This document shows, piece by piece, positions 38,359 through 52,347 of a stretch of 64,000 nucleotides of DNA. The stretch is from the NCBI RefSeq assembly GCF_024505145.1, contig NZ_JANIAA010000005.1, positions 186,001 through 250,000 of the forward strand. The letters run 5' to 3'. The notes beneath the pieces were generated by a model. The model saw only the letters and a list, made by a program, of their open reading frames with translations, did no database searches and was not told the origin of the DNA. Numbering within the stretch: the stretch's first letter is position 1; each line of letters begins with the position of its first letter. This DNA comes from Streptomyces rugosispiralis (GTDB lineage Bacteria; Actinomycetota; Actinomycetes; Streptomycetales; Streptomycetaceae). A program made the translations under genes and the position numbers.

Positions 38359-38511
38359 ATGGAGACGTACGCGCGCCTGGCACGGGGCTGTCGGCCCCGG
38401 GGCTGCCGCGCGCCCGCGAGGCGGGTGCGGGGGCGGCGCGTGCGCTACCACATCGGATGCGAGCCGGGGCAGATCAACGGGCGGCGATGGCGCCGGGCGG
38501 CGGCGCGCTGA
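38359..38511 (+). CDS. trpM: Tryptophan biosynthesis modulator TrpM
   Basis: A 50-residue very basic protein (about 14 Arg) with the family core LARGCRPRGCRAPARRV and GRRVRYHIGCEPGQINGRRW. It matches TrpM of S. coelicolor, encoded at the same position between trpC and trpB and reported to modulate tryptophan supply and differentiation. ATG 38359 lies 23 bases after trpC; trpB follows after 69 bases. Two CRxRGC-type cysteines may bind metal or RNA (inference). The coelicolor protein is slightly longer at the N-terminus. Confidence 0.85.
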   Translation: METYARLARGCRPRGCRAPARRVRGRRVRYHIGCEPGQINGRRWRRAAAR

Positions 38512-38580
38512 GCGCACGCCGCACGCTTCCCCACCATCCCACCTGTCGCGGGGCGCTGCCCCGATCGAGGAGTACGTCGC

Positions 38581-39828
38581 ATGTCCTCTGATTTCTTCAT
38601 CCCTGACCCGGAGGGCCAGGTGCCCAGCGCCGAAGGGTATTTCGGCGCCTTCGGCGGCAAGTTCATCCCCGAGGCGCTCGTCGCCGCGGTGGACGAGGTC
38701 GCCGCCGAGTACGAGAAGGCCAAGGCGGACCCCGCCTTCGCGGCCGAGCTCGAGGATCTGCTGGTCAACTACACCGGTCGGCCCAGCGCGCTGACCGAGG
38801 CGCCGCGGTTCGCCGAGCACGCCGGGGGCGCTCGGGTCTTCCTCAAGCGGGAGGACCTCAACCACACCGGTTCCCACAAGATCAACAACGTGCTGGGACA
38901 GGCCCTGCTCACCCGGCGGATGGGCAAGTCCCGTGTGATCGCCGAGACCGGCGCCGGTCAGCACGGGGTGGCCACGGCCACCGCGTGCGCGCTGTTCGGG
39001 CTCGAGTGCACCATCTACATGGGCGAGGTCGACACCGAGCGGCAGGCGCTCAACGTGGCGCGGATGCGGATGCTGGGCGCCGAGGTCATCGCCGTGAAGT
39101 CCGGCAGCCGCACCCTCAAGGACGCCATCAACGAGACGTTCCGGGACTGGGTCGCCAATGTCGACCGCACCCACTACATCTTCGGCACCGTGGCGGGACC
39201 CCACCCGTTCCCGGCGATGGTGCGCGACTTCCACCGGGTGATCGGTGTGGAGGCGCGGCGGCAGATCCTGGAGCGGACCGGGCGGCTGCCGGACGCGGTC
39301 GCGGCCTGCGTGGGCGGCGGATCCAACGCGATCGGGCTGTTCCACGCCTTCCTGCCGGACGAGAAGGTACGGATCGTCGGCTTCGAGCCCGCCGGGCACG
39401 GCGTGGCCTCCGGGGAGCACGCGGCCACGCTGAGCAAGGGCGAGCCCGGGATCCTGCACGGCTCCCGGTCCTATGTCCTCCAGGACGAGGACGGCCAGAT
39501 CACCGAGCCGTACTCGATCTCGGCCGGTCTCGACTACCCCGGCGTCGGCCCCGAGCACGCGTATCTGAAGGACATCGGCCGCGCCGATTACCGGGCGGTC
39601 ACCGACGACGAGGCGATGCGGGCGCTGCGGCTGCTGTCGGAGACCGAGGGCATCATCCCGGCGATCGAGAGCGCCCACGCGCTCGCGGGCGCCCTGGACC
39701 TCGGCCGGGAGCTGGGGAGCGACGGCCTGGTGCTGGTCAATCTCTCCGGGCGCGGCGACAAGGACATGGACACGGCGGCCAAGTACTTCGGCCTCTACGA
39801 CCAGCGACGCGACGAGGGGGCGAAGTGA
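38581..39828 (+). CDS. trpB: Tryptophan synthase beta chain
   Basis: PLP enzyme condensing indole with serine. 415 residues. Motifs: [40 protein letters not shown] (PLP Lys near 100), [25 protein letters not shown] and [14 protein letters not shown] 38581 with CGAGGAG 10 bases upstream. The stop overlaps the trpA start. Confidence 0.98.
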   Translation: MSSDFFIPDPEGQVPSAEGYFGAFGGKFIPEALVAAVDEVAAEYEKAKADPAFAAELEDLLVNYTGRPSALTEAPRFAEHAGGARVFLKREDLNHTGSHKINNVLGQALLTRRMGKSRVIAETGAGQHGVATATACALFGLECTIYMGEVDTERQALNVARMRMLGAEVIAVKSGSRTLKDAINETFRDWVANVDRTHYIFGTVAGPHPFPAMVRDFHRVIGVEARRQILERTGRLPDAVAACVGGGSNAIGLFHAFLPDEKVRIVGFEPAGHGVASGEHAATLSKGEPGILHGSRSYVLQDEDGQITEPYSISAGLDYPGVGPEHAYLKDIGRADYRAVTDDEAMRALRLLSETEGIIPAIESAHALAGALDLGRELGSDGLVLVNLSGRGDKDMDTAAKYFGLYDQRRDEGAK

Positions 39829-40646
39829 TGACCGGGAACCTGGAGTTGCTGGGGTCCGTCCTGGCGGCCGCCAAGGACGAGGGGCGCGCCGCGCTCGTCG
39901 GCTATCTGCCCGCCGGTTTCCCCACCATCGACGGCGCGGTTGACGCGATGACCGCCATGATCGAGGGCGGCTGCGACATCGTCGAGGTCGGGCTGCCGCA
40001 CAGCGATCCGGTGCTCGACGGGCCGGTGATCCAGACCGCGGACGACATCGCGCTGCGCAACGGGGTCCGGATCCGCGATGTGATCCGCACGGTGGGCGAG
40101 GTGCACGCCCGCACCGGCGCCCCGATCCTGTGCATGACGTACTGGAACCCCGTGGACCGGTACGGCGTCGAGCGGTTCGCCGCCGATCTCGCAGAGGCGG
40201 GCGGCGCGGGCTGCATCCTGCCCGATCTGCCGGTCGAGGAGTCGGAGATCTGGCGGAAGGCCGCCGAGCAGCACGGTCTGGCGACCGTGTTCGTGGTCGC
40301 GCCCAGCAGCCGTGATGAGCGGCTGGCGAAGATCACGGCGGCGGGCAGCGGTTTCGTCTACGCGGCGTCCCTGATGGGTGTCACCGGAACGAGGGAATCG
40401 GTGGGCCAGGAGGCACGCGCGCTGGTGGAGCGCACCCGCGCCACCACCTCGCTCCCGGTGTGCGTGGGCCTCGGCGTCTCCAACGCCACCCAGGCGGCGG
40501 AGGTCGCGGTGTTCGCCGACGGGGTCATCGTGGGCTCGGCCTTCGTCAAGCGGCTGCTGGACGCCGAGGGTGACACCGAGGCCGGTCTGGCGGGTCTGCG
40601 CGAACTCGCGGGTGAGCTGGCGGAGGGCGTCCGCACCGCCCGTTAG
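39828..40646 (+). CDS. trpA: Tryptophan synthase alpha chain
   Basis: Aldolytic cleavage of indole-3-glycerol phosphate, channelling indole to TrpB. 272 residues. Catalytic Glu and Asp lie in VEVGLPHSDPVLDGPVIQ; also YLPAGFPTIDGAV, MTYWNPVDRYG, ILPDLPVEES and GVTGTRESVG. ATG 39828 overlaps the trpB stop by one base; an adjacent GTG (39825) gives a 4-base overlap and is equally possible. Confidence 0.97.
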   Translation: MTGNLELLGSVLAAAKDEGRAALVGYLPAGFPTIDGAVDAMTAMIEGGCDIVEVGLPHSDPVLDGPVIQTADDIALRNGVRIRDVIRTVGEVHARTGAPILCMTYWNPVDRYGVERFAADLAEAGGAGCILPDLPVEESEIWRKAAEQHGLATVFVVAPSSRDERLAKITAAGSGFVYAASLMGVTGTRESVGQEARALVERTRATTSLPVCVGLGVSNATQAAEVAVFADGVIVGSAFVKRLLDAEGDTEAGLAGLRELAGELAEGVRTAR

Positions 40647-40668
40647 AGGGTCGCTCGTTCGAGGGAAC

Positions 40669-40708
40669 AACGGGGCGGAGGAGCTCAGCGGTGCTCCTCC
40701 GCCTCGTT
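40669..40708 (+). terminator. Terminator of the trpCMBA group
   Basis: A 16-bp stem with one mismatch (AACGGGGCGGAGGAGC / GCTCCTCCGCCTCGTT) and an 8-base loop, 22 bases after trpA. It ends ten bases before the next start codon, so it may also attenuate the DsbA-lgt genes. Confidence 0.75.
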
Positions 40709-40718
40709 AGGCGAGGGC

Positions 40719-41537
40719 GTGAGCCAGAGAAACCGTGAGGGAAAGCGCGGCGCCCGAGAGCGCCTGCGGGAACAACGCGAGCGGGACCGGGCGCGTGCGA
40801 AGCGTAAGCGGACGCTGGGCGTCCTGGGGGCGGTGGTGGCCGTCCTCGGCGCGGCGGTGGGCGTGGGCATGTTCGCGTCCAGGACCGGCGACGACTCGGG
40901 CAAGTCGAGCAGCGCGCTGGTGCCGCCGCGCGGAGCCGTCGGCAAGGGCCGTCTGGTGATCCCCTCGGGGAAGTCGGAGAAGTCCGCGCAGGAGGGGAAG
41001 GCGGGCAAGGCGGGCCCGGTGACCCTGACGGTCTACGAGGACTTCCGCTGCCCGGGTTGCAAGCAGTTCGAGGACGTCTTCCGCAAGACCGTCCACGAGC
41101 TGCAGGACACCGGCCGGATGAGGGTCGAGTACCACCTGGTGACGATCATCGACGGAAACCTCGGCGGCACCGGTTCGCTCCGCGCCGCCAACGCGGCGGC
41201 CTGCGCCCAGGACAAGGACCCCGCGAAGTTCCGGGCGTACCACGATGTGCTCTACCGCCATCAGTCCCAGGAGACCCGGGACACCTACGCCGACAACGGC
41301 AGGCTGATCAAGCTCGCGGACCAGGTCCCCGGGCTGGTCACGCCCGCCTTCCGGACATGCGTCGAGGACGGCCGGCACGACGCCTGGGTGCGCAAGTCCA
41401 ACGACGTCTTCGCCCACTCCGGCTACGCCTCGACCCCGACCGTGCTGCTGGACGGGGAGTCGATCTACGGTGACCCCAAGAAGCCGCTGAGTCCCAACAA
41501 GCTCAAGCGCATGGTCCTCGCGGCGGTCCGCGACTGA
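40719..41537 (+). CDS. Membrane-anchored DsbA-family protein (CPGC), upstream of lgt
   Basis: The third DsbA-like protein of the window, 272 residues. Very basic tail (1-31), a membrane segment (32-53) and a thioredoxin-like domain with CPGC at 111-114 (YEDFRCPGC). Near the end, YASTPTVLLDGESI holds the cis-Pro. A second Cys pair lies in AAACAQ and RTCVEDG. GTG 40719. It is placed between trpA and lgt, as in S. coelicolor, and 70 bases before lgt. Confidence 0.92.
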   Translation: MSQRNREGKRGARERLREQRERDRARAKRKRTLGVLGAVVAVLGAAVGVGMFASRTGDDSGKSSSALVPPRGAVGKGRLVIPSGKSEKSAQEGKAGKAGPVTLTVYEDFRCPGCKQFEDVFRKTVHELQDTGRMRVEYHLVTIIDGNLGGTGSLRAANAAACAQDKDPAKFRAYHDVLYRHQSQETRDTYADNGRLIKLADQVPGLVTPAFRTCVEDGRHDAWVRKSNDVFAHSGYASTPTVLLDGESIYGDPKKPLSPNKLKRMVLAAVRD

Positions 41538-41607
41538 TCCTTGTTACGCAGCCGTTGCCGGGTGGGTTGCCGCATCTCCCGCCCGGCAAGGTAGCGTCGG
41601 TCCTGTC

Positions 41608-42546
41608 ATGGACCTCCTCGCTTACATTCCCAGCCCGTCGTCCGGCGTGATCTACCTCGGTCCGGTCCCGCTGCGCGGCTATGCGTTCTGCATCATCATC
41701 GGCGTCTTCGTCGCGGTCTGGTACGGCGGGCGGCGCTGGGTCGCCCGCGGCGGCCGGGTCGGCACCGTCGCCGACATCGCCGTCTGGGCGGTGCCCTTCG
41801 GCCTGGTGGGCGGCCGCCTCTACCACGTCATCACCGACTACGAGCTGTACTTCACCGACGGCCGTGACTGGGTGGACGCCTTCAAGATATGGCAGGGCGG
41901 CCTGGGGATCTGGGGAGCCATCGCGCTGGGCGCGCTCGGCGCCTGGATCGGCTGCCGCCGCCGGGGGATCCCGCTCCCGGCGTACGCGGACGCCATCGCC
42001 CCCGGGATCGCCTTCGCCCAGGCCATCGGGCGCTGGGGCAACTGGTTCAACCAGGAGCTGTACGGCAAGGCCACCACACTGCCCTGGGCGCTGAAGATCG
42101 ACGGCGACGCCGACGCGGGCCGGGTGGCCGGCACGTACCACCCGACCTTCCTGTACGAGTCGCTGTGGTGCGTCGGTGTGGCGCTGCTGGTGATCTGGGC
42201 GGACCGCCGCTTCAAGCTGGGGCATGGCCGGGCGTTTGCCCTCTACGTCGCGGCGTACACCGTAGGTCGCTTCTGGATCGAGTATCTCCGGGTGGACGAC
42301 GCCCACCACGTACTGGGGCTGCGGCTCAACAACTGGACGTCCATCGCGGTCTTCCTGGCCGCCATCGCCTATCTGGTGATCTCCGCGAAGCGGGCCCCGG
42401 GCCGCGAGGAGGTCGTGGAACCGGCCGCGGTCGAGGACGGCGCGGCCCCGGCCACCGGGACGAGCGGCGACGCCCCGGCCAAGAGCGGCGGCGCGGACGA
42501 GGCCGGTGCGGTGGCCGCCGAGGCGGAGCCCACCAAGAATCCCTGA
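41608..42546 (+). CDS. lgt: Prolipoprotein diacylglyceryl transferase
   Basis: Membrane enzyme that attaches diacylglycerol to the lipobox Cys of prolipoproteins. 312 residues with about seven membrane segments. Signature AIGRWGNWFNQELYG near 140, plus the first-loop PVPLRGYAFCIIIG and catalytic-region VGGRLYHVITD. The C-terminal 50 residues are an acidic Ala/Glu-rich cytoplasmic tail common in streptomycetes. ATG 41608. Confidence 0.96.
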   Translation: MDLLAYIPSPSSGVIYLGPVPLRGYAFCIIIGVFVAVWYGGRRWVARGGRVGTVADIAVWAVPFGLVGGRLYHVITDYELYFTDGRDWVDAFKIWQGGLGIWGAIALGALGAWIGCRRRGIPLPAYADAIAPGIAFAQAIGRWGNWFNQELYGKATTLPWALKIDGDADAGRVAGTYHPTFLYESLWCVGVALLVIWADRRFKLGHGRAFALYVAAYTVGRFWIEYLRVDDAHHVLGLRLNNWTSIAVFLAAIAYLVISAKRAPGREEVVEPAAVEDGAAPATGTSGDAPAKSGGADEAGAVAAEAEPTKNP

Positions 42547-42570
42547 CGCGCGCCCGCGTGCGTCCATCGG

Positions 42571-42598
42571 GCCGCCGAACCCCTCGGGGTTCGGCGGC
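42571..42598 (+). terminator. Terminator after lgt
   Basis: A perfect 13-bp stem (GCCGCCGAACCCC / GGGGTTCGGCGGC) with a 2-base nominal loop, followed by CTCCTTACGTTT, the closest thing to a U-tract in this window. Confidence 0.85.
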
Positions 42599-42734
42599 CT
42601 CCTTACGTTTGCGCAGGTCAGCGAGGTAAGTTCGGCCTTCCTTGCTGGCGGAGCGGGGGAATTCGTGCGTACCTTCGAACCGTTGGGGTGAGGGCCGCAT
42701 CGCCACACCCTTCTCGAAGGGAGCACATCTTCAT

Positions 42735-43466
42735 ATGTCCGTCATCGACAGCGCCGAGTCACCGCACATCGCCCACCGCGACAACCACACCCACCGTGAT
42801 GTGAACGGCGGCTGGCTGCGTCCCGCCGTCTTCGGGGCCATGGACGGACTGGTCTCCAACCTCGCGCTGATGACCGGTGTGGCCGGTGGCGCGGTGGACC
42901 GGCAGACCATCGTGATCACCGGTCTTGCGGGCCTGGCGGCCGGTGCCTTCTCGATGGCCGCCGGTGAGTACACCTCCGTCGCCTCCCAGCGCGATCTGGT
43001 CCAGGCCGAGCTGGAGGTGGAGCGGCGCGAGCTGCGCAAGCACCCGGTGGACGAGCTGGAGGAGCTGGCCGCGCTCTACGAGTCGCGCGGGGTGGAGCCG
43101 GCCCTGGCCCGTGAGGTGGCCGAGCAGCTCTCCCGCGACCCCGAGCAGGCGCTGGAGATACACGCCCGCGAGGAACTGGGCGTGGACCCGGACGATCTGC
43201 CGTCGCCGCTGGTCGCGGCGGTGTCCTCGTTCGGCTCCTTCGCGCTGGGCGCGATGCTGCCGGTGCTGCCGTATCTGCTGGGCGCCGCGGCGCTGTGGCC
43301 GGCCCTGGTGCTGGCGCTGATCGGGCTGTTCGGCTGCGGTGCGGTGGTGGCGCGGGTGACCGCCCGGAGCTGGTGGTACAGCGGGCTGCGGCAGCTGGTG
43401 CTGGGTGGCGCGGCGGCGGGTGTGACCTATGCCCTGGGCGCTTTCTTCGGAACGGCCGTAGGATGA
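42735..43466 (+). CDS. VIT1/CCC1 family transporter (iron/manganese)
   Basis: A 243-residue membrane protein of the VIT family, which in characterised members exports or stores Fe(II)/Mn(II). An N-terminal His-rich segment (SPHIAHRDNHTHRDVNGGWL) precedes the first membrane helix with AVFGAMDGLVSNLALMTG. The second helix has AGAFSMAAGEYTSVASQRD, the family signature. A cytoplasmic Glu-rich helical domain (about 85-150) carries likely metal ligands, and three C-terminal helices follow. ATG 42735 with GGGAG 12 bases upstream. Confidence 0.93.
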   Translation: MSVIDSAESPHIAHRDNHTHRDVNGGWLRPAVFGAMDGLVSNLALMTGVAGGAVDRQTIVITGLAGLAAGAFSMAAGEYTSVASQRDLVQAELEVERRELRKHPVDELEELAALYESRGVEPALAREVAEQLSRDPEQALEIHAREELGVDPDDLPSPLVAAVSSFGSFALGAMLPVLPYLLGAAALWPALVLALIGLFGCGAVVARVTARSWWYSGLRQLVLGGAAAGVTYALGAFFGTAVG

Positions 43467-43767
43467 CAGTCATACGGCGAGCCGCGATCATCACGCCGTT
43501 ACTCCTCGGTTTCGATCCTTTTACGGGCGGGCATAAGCCCGAAGCGCTTGGGCAGTGTCGCCCGATCCGCGCCATGGCGACGCCGGTCGCCCCATCCCCA
43601 ATGCCCGTACTGCCTCACCTCACCCCACCCCTGGGGTGTCCGCATGATGGAACGGAATTTCCGCTTCCCGAGATTCGCCCCATCATGTAACCTGCACGAA
43701 ATTCTCGCGGAGGGCCAACGTCGTCCCTCGGCACACGCAAAATGCCATGACGACGACGGGAGAGCCG
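43467..43767 (+). other. Leader/promoter region of gltBD
   Basis: About 300 bases with no gene. The AT-richer part from 43640 to 43710 should contain the promoter. A GlnR-like box lies at 43687-43702. A short hairpin GGCGGGCATAAGCCC-like element is at about 43526-43541. Confidence 0.5.
43687..43702 (+). promoter_or_regulatory. Candidate GlnR box upstream of gltB
   Basis: GTAAC-CTGCAC-GAAAT matches the actinomycete GlnR half-site pattern gTnAc-n6-GaAAc with one mismatch in the last base. Only one such pair is seen, while strong GlnR sites usually have two, so this is tentative. Confidence 0.4.
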
Positions 43768-48310
<4,543 letters not shown>

Positions 48311-48318
<8 letters not shown>

Positions 48319-49771
48319 CCCCAAGGGCTTCCTGAGCACCGACCGCGAGGTCGCCGAGACCCGCCCGGTGGAGACGCGCGTCAAGGACTGGAACGAGGTC
48401 TACGTCCCCGGCTCGCTGCTGCCGATCATCAGCAAGCAGGCCGGCCGGTGCATGGACTGCGGCATCCCGTTCTGCCACAACGGCTGTCCACTCGGAAACC
48501 TCATCCCCGAGTGGAACGACTACGCCTACCGGGAGGACTGGCGCGAGGCCAGCGAGCGGCTGCACGCGACCAACAACTTCCCGGAGTTCACCGGGCGGCT
48601 GTGCCCCGCCCCGTGCGAGTCGGCCTGTGTGCTCGGCATCAACCAGCCGGCGGTGACCATCAAGAACGTCGAGGTCACCATCATCGACAAGGCGTGGGAC
48701 GCGGGTGATGTCACCCCGCAGCCGCCCGAGCGGCTCAGCGGCAAGACCGTCGCCGTCATCGGCTCGGGCCCGGCGGGCCTGGCCGCCGCCCAGCAACTGA
48801 CCCGGGCCGGTCACACGGTCGCCGTCTATGAGCGGGCCGACCGCATCGGCGGGCTGCTGCGCTACGGCATCCCCGAGTTCAAGATGGAGAAGCGGCACAT
48901 CAACCGCCGTATCGAGCAGATGCGCGCGGAGGGCACCAAGTTCCGCACCGAGACCGAGATCGGCCGCGACATCGACGCCGCCAAGCTGCGCAAGCGGTAC
49001 GACGCCGTGGTCATCGCGGCCGGTGCCACCACCTCGCGCGATCTGCCGGTCCCGGGCCGGGAGCTGAACGGCATCCACTTCGCGATGGAGTACCTGCCGC
49101 TCGCCAACAAGGTGCAGGAGGGCGATCTCACCACGTCCCCCATCACCGCCGAGGGCAAGCACGTCGTGGTCATCGGCGGCGGCGACACCGGCGCGGACTG
49201 CGTCGGCACCGCCCACCGGCAGGGCGCCGCCTCCGTCACCCAGCTGGAGATCATGCCGCGGCCCGGCGAGGAGCGGCACCCGGGCCAGCCCTGGCCGACC
49301 TTCCCGATGCTCTACAAGGTCACCTCGGCGCACGAGGAGGGCGGCGAGCGGATCTACTCCGTCTCCACCACCCACTTCGAGGGCGACGAGGACGGCAATG
49401 TCCAGTGGCTGCACCTGATCGAGGTGGAGTTCAAGGACGGCAAGCCGGCGCAGAAGCCGGGCACCGAGCGGAAGATCCCGGCCCAGCTGGTCACCCTCGC
49501 CATGGGCTTCACCGGCACCGACCAGAAGAACGGCCTGGTCGAGCAGTTCGGCCTGGAGCTGGACGAGCGCGGCAACATCGCGCGCGACGCCGACTTCGCC
49601 ACCAATGTGCCGGGTGTCTTCGTGGCCGGTGACGCGGGCCGCGGCCAGTCGCTGATCGTCTGGGCCATCGCCGAGGGCCGCTCCGCGGCGCGCGGGGTGG
49701 ACCGCCATCTGGCCGGGGCCAGCGAGCTGCCCGCCCCGATCCGCCCCACCGACCGGGCCCTCATGGTCTGA
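48311..49771 (+). CDS. gltD: Glutamate synthase small subunit
   Basis: The NADPH-oxidising FAD/4Fe-4S subunit; 486 residues. N-terminal ferredoxin-like cysteines in [17 protein letters not shown] and [16 protein letters not shown] site [13 protein letters not shown] (about 153) and NADPH site [17 protein letters not shown] (about 292). The C-terminal [18 protein letters not shown] closes the FAD fold. ATG 48311 overlaps gltB, indicating coupled translation. Confidence 0.97.
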
Positions 49772-49827
49772 CCCGGTCCTCCGGCCTTCCCGGATCTCCG
49801 CCCGTACAACGGCGTACGGACCGGCCG

Positions 49828-49867
49828 CGCGGCGCCTTCCCCCTCCCGACCGGGGGAAGGCGCCGCG
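49828..49867 (+). terminator. Terminator of gltBD
   Basis: A perfect 16-bp stem (CGCGGCGCCTTCCCCC / GGGGGAAGGCGCCGCG) with an 8-base loop, 56 bases after gltD. Confidence 0.85.
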
Positions 49868-49944
49868 TGGCGTTTCGGCCGACGTTCTCCCGGACCGGCT
49901 GACCAGGCCGGTTGACAATCCCGCGGGCGCGCTCCACCAGGCGG

Positions 49945-50367
49945 ATGGTCGAGTACCGCATCGACCGGCGCAGCGGTATCGCCACCTGTCTGCAGATCGT
50001 CCAGCAGACCAAACAGGCGCTCCGCCTCGGACTGCTGGAGCCCGGGGACCGGCTGCCCACGGCCAAGGAGGTCGTCGCGGCCACCGCCATCAACCCCAAC
50101 ACCGTCCTGAAGGCGTACCGCGAGCTGGAGCGCGAGGGGCTGGTCGAGCCCCGGCCGGGTCTTGGCACCTTCGTCCGCCGGTCGCTGGCCCGGCCCGGCG
50201 CCGCCGCGGACTCACCGCTGCGCGCCGAACTGGCCGACTGGACCGACCGGGCCCGCGCGGCCGGGCTCGGCCGCGAGGACGTGACGGCGCTGGTGGCCTC
50301 GGTCCTCGAGGAGCGCTTCGGCGAGACCGCCGCCCCCGGCGAGCGTGGACACGAGGAGAACGGGTGA
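49945..50367 (+). CDS. GntR family transcriptional regulator (YtrA-type)
   Basis: A 140-residue short GntR protein. The winged helix is at about 10-75 (LQIVQQTKQALRLGLLEPGDRLPT in part: KQALRLGLLEPGDRLPT; then ATAINPNTVLKAYRELEREG). A short C-terminal dimerisation helix pair identifies the YtrA subfamily. ATG 49945 is used. It overlaps the ABC ATPase start by 4 bases; YtrA-type regulators usually repress such adjacent transporter genes (family knowledge). Confidence 0.92.
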   Translation: MVEYRIDRRSGIATCLQIVQQTKQALRLGLLEPGDRLPTAKEVVAATAINPNTVLKAYRELEREGLVEPRPGLGTFVRRSLARPGAAADSPLRAELADWTDRARAAGLGREDVTALVASVLEERFGETAAPGERGHEENG

Positions 50368-51295
50368 CCGACGAGATCGACGCGTCCGGCGCACTGGAGG
50401 CGTCCGGGCTGGGCAAGAAGTACCGACGCGGCTGGGCCCTGGGAGACGTCGCCTTCCGGCTCCCCGCCGGGCGGATCTGCGCCCTGGTGGGCCCCAACGG
50501 CTCCGGCAAGAGCACCCTGCTGTCCCTCGCCGCCGGGCTGCTGACCCCGACCACCGGCACCCTGCGGACCTTCGGCCGGTCCGCCGCCGACCCCGGCGTC
50601 CGCGAACGCGTCGCCTTCGTCGCCCAGGACAAGCCGCTCTACCCGCGCTTCTCCGTGGCCGACACCCTGTGCCTGGGCCGGGAGCTCAACCCCCGCTGGG
50701 ACCGGGGGGCCGCCGAACGGGTGGTGGCGGAGGCCGATGTGCCGCTGTCCGCCCGCGTCGGCTCGCTCTCCGGCGGCCAGCGCACCTGTGTGGCCCTCGC
50801 CCTCGCCCTCGGCAAGCGCGCCGATCTGCTGCTCCTGGACGAGCCGATGGCCGATCAGGACCCGCTGCGCCGCCGCCGGATGATGGGCGCGCTGATGGCG
50901 GAGGCCGCCGAGCGCGGCACCGGCGTGGTCATCTCCACCCATGTGCTCGCCGAACTCGACGGCGTCTGCGACTACCTGCTGCTGATGGGCGGCGGCCGGA
51001 TCCGCCTGGCGGGCGGGACGGACGCCATCCAGGCCGCTCACCGTCTCGTCACCGGACCACGCGTGACCGGGGACGGAACACCGGAGGCGCTCACCCGCCA
51101 CACCGTGGTCGAGACCCGCACGACCGGCCGCCAGATCACCGCGCTGATACGCCCGGAGGGCGCCCCGGCCGAGGACCGCTGGATCGTCACCGAACCCTCC
51201 CTCGAGGACGTCCTGCTCGGCTGTCTGCGCGCCCCCGACGCCCCGCCGATGTTCACGGCCGAAGCACGGGCGACCGTCACGGAGGTGGGGCATGA
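50364..51295 (+). CDS. ABC transporter ATP-binding protein, with probable 3' frameshift (no in-frame stop)
   Basis: ATPase with Walker A GPNGSGKST (about 43-51), LSGGQ (about 135), Walker B LLLLDEPMADQDP (about 156) and H-loop VISTHVLAEL. The family-like part ends near residue 308 (FTAEARATVTEVG). In the expected place the frame misses the stop: it passes through GGGGCATGAG and stays open, overlapping the permease, to 52961. One more G in the G4 tract (51287-51290 region) would give EVGA-stop with the usual ATGA overlap. The end given is that restored stop. Either a sequencing error or a genuine run-on; the ATPase domain itself is intact. Confidence 0.75.
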
Positions 51296-52347
51296 GCTCG
51301 ATCGGCATACGGATCCGGGTGCCCGGCGCACGGCTCCGCGCCCGCGGCCTTGTGTGGCTGGTGGCGCGCCAGCACCGGGCCGCCCTGTGGGCGGGCCTGG
51401 CCGTGGTCGTGGTGATCGGCGCGTACATCGTCTGGCAGCGCGCCGGGATGGTCGGCTACGTAGGGGCGCACGACATCCAGGGCTGCGCGGACGTGAACGC
51501 GGGGGCGCTCTGCCACGGCAAGGAGATCAGCCCCCAGGAGGGGACCAACCCGACGGCCGAGGCGTTCCGCCACCTCACCGACACCTACCGCACCCCGCTG
51601 CTCAACACCGGACGGCTGCTCATCGCGCTGCCCGCGCTGATCGGCGTCTTCATCGGCGCGCCGCTGTTCGCCCGGGAGCTGGAGACGGGCACCCACCAGG
51701 TGGTGTGGACCCAGTCCGTCGGCAGGACCCGCTGGCTCATCGCCAAACTCGCGGTCCCGCTCGTCGCCGTCACGGCCGGCACCGCGGTTCTCGCGGCGCT
51801 CTACACCTGGTGGTGGCGGGCGGCCCGGCCGCAGTTCCAGGACATCGCCTGGGGCACCGCCGTACCGTTCGACGCGACCGGCCCGGCGGCGGTCGCCCTC
51901 GCCCCGCTGTCCTTCCTCCTCGGCGCGGCGGCCGGGCTGCTGTTGCGGCGCACCCTGCCCGCCATGGTGGTCACCCTGGGGGCCACCGCCGGTGCCCAGT
52001 ACGGGCTGGACACCCTGCGCCCCCATCTGATGACGCCGCGGACGGTCGGCTCCGCCCTGTCCGCGGAAACCCCTCCGCAGGTCTACGTCGACGCGTGGCG
52101 TGGCATGGGCAACGGCTATCTGACCCGGTCCGGGGAGAAGATCCCCCTGGACAGCTGCTCGTCCGCCGTCGGGGCCGGATGGGAACGCTGCTTCGCCCGG
52201 CTCGGCGCCACCGGGAGGTGGTACGAGGAGCTGCAGCCGGCGAGCCACTACTGGCCCATGCAGTGGATGCAGGCCGGGATCTGCCTGGTCGCGGCCGCCG
52301 CGCTCGCCGCCCTCTGCGTGTGGTGGATCGGCCGCAGAAGGGCCTGA
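51292..52347 (+). CDS. ABC transporter permease (partner of the YtrA-linked ATPase)
   Basis: A 351-residue membrane protein with six hydrophobic segments (about 30-50, 105-128, 150-172, 198-216, 220-238 and 323-343). A large extracytoplasmic loop between the first two includes Cys-containing IQGCADVNAGALCHGKE. A second loop has DSCSSAVGAGWERCF. The segment ARELETGTHQVVWTQSVGRTRWL is typical of ABC-2 permeases with YtrA-type regulators. ATG 51292. Substrate unknown; such systems often respond to cell-wall-active compounds. Confidence 0.9.
   Translation: MSSIGIRIRVPGARLRARGLVWLVARQHRAALWAGLAVVVVIGAYIVWQRAGMVGYVGAHDIQGCADVNAGALCHGKEISPQEGTNPTAEAFRHLTDTYRTPLLNTGRLLIALPALIGVFIGAPLFARELETGTHQVVWTQSVGRTRWLIAKLAVPLVAVTAGTAVLAALYTWWWRAARPQFQDIAWGTAVPFDATGPAAVALAPLSFLLGAAAGLLLRRTLPAMVVTLGATAGAQYGLDTLRPHLMTPRTVGSALSAETPPQVYVDAWRGMGNGYLTRSGEKIPLDSCSSAVGAGWERCFARLGATGRWYEELQPASHYWPMQWMQAGICLVAAAALAALCVWWIGRRRA

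Noticed and set aside
42601..42640. Iron box upstream of the VIT-family gene
   Set aside because: The best alignment (around GAGGTAAGTTCGGCCTTC) shares only about 9 of 19 consensus positions, not better than expected by chance after searching.
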